A stretch of 13,527 nt of DNA, from positions 1 through 13,527 of the forward strand of contig JAFLJV010000243.1 in the NCBI GenBank assembly GCA_022712845.1, read 5' to 3'. Under the pieces are notes generated by a model. The model ran no database searches, was not told the origin of the DNA, and saw only the letters and a list, made by a program, of their open reading frames with translations. Origin of the DNA: Sulfurimonas sp. (GTDB taxonomy: Bacteria > Campylobacterota > Campylobacteria > Campylobacterales > Sulfurimonadaceae). Below, one piece after another: positions 13,527 through 13,527 of this stretch; positions within the stretch are counted from its first letter, which is position 1, and the number at the start of each line of letters is the position of its first letter. Both the position numbers and the translations under genes were made by a program.

Positions 13527-13527
13527 T

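Overview
This window looks like chromosomal DNA from an AT-rich member of the Campylobacterota, most like Sulfurimonas, Sulfurovum or Arcobacter relatives. The reasons are the low GC content throughout, strong AAGGAG-type ribosome binding sites, a DUF1104-like small exported protein beside a two-component system, a short class I (c553-like) cytochrome, and the PAS-GGDEF and REC signalling genes. The genus is inferred from protein style only; there is no rRNA or marker gene here.

Layout. (1) Positions 1 to about 1260 hold an IS110-type insertion sequence on the minus strand. Its DEDD transposase is complete. The noncoding stretch upstream of it (1012 to about 1260) is where this family encodes its bridge RNA, and it is bracketed by an imperfect inverted repeat. 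(2) Positions 1357-3291 are plus-strand housekeeping-type genes: a DUF3995 membrane protein with an intact body but no standard start codon, a small STAS-like hypothetical, a HAD phosphatase-like protein overlapping it, and a GNAT acetyltransferase with a TTG start. (3) Positions 3359-4730 hold a MarR regulator divergent from an exported DJ-1/PfpI protein. The intergenic space carries two identical 18-bp palindromes that bracket a good sigma70-type promoter, which makes a self-contained stress-response switch. (4) Positions 4811-7559 are a minus-strand block read as DUF1104-like protein, OmpR-type response regulator, sensor histidine kinase, small CXXCH cytochrome, then a separate c553-type cytochrome. 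The first four genes are packed with overlaps or a 2-bp gap, so this is probably a redox-linked signalling operon.

(5) Positions 7690-12226 look like a defence and toxin-antitoxin cluster: a ribbon-helix-helix antitoxin with a RelE/ParE toxin, a class II Fic protein with three operator-like half-sites at its start codon, an AIPR (abortive infection phage resistance) protein with an N-terminal PD-(D/E)xK-like motif and six tandem TAAAA units just upstream, and a DUF234 nuclease-fold protein without an ATPase part. (6) Positions 12269-13527 hold a PAS-GGDEF diguanylate cyclase that converges on, and overlaps by 11 bp, the C-terminal end of a REC-domain protein running off the window.

The most distinctive material is the IS110 noncoding end, the AIPR-Fic pair with its simple-sequence repeat and operator, and the cytochrome-bearing two-component operon. 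Nothing here can be called a proven new system from sequence alone.
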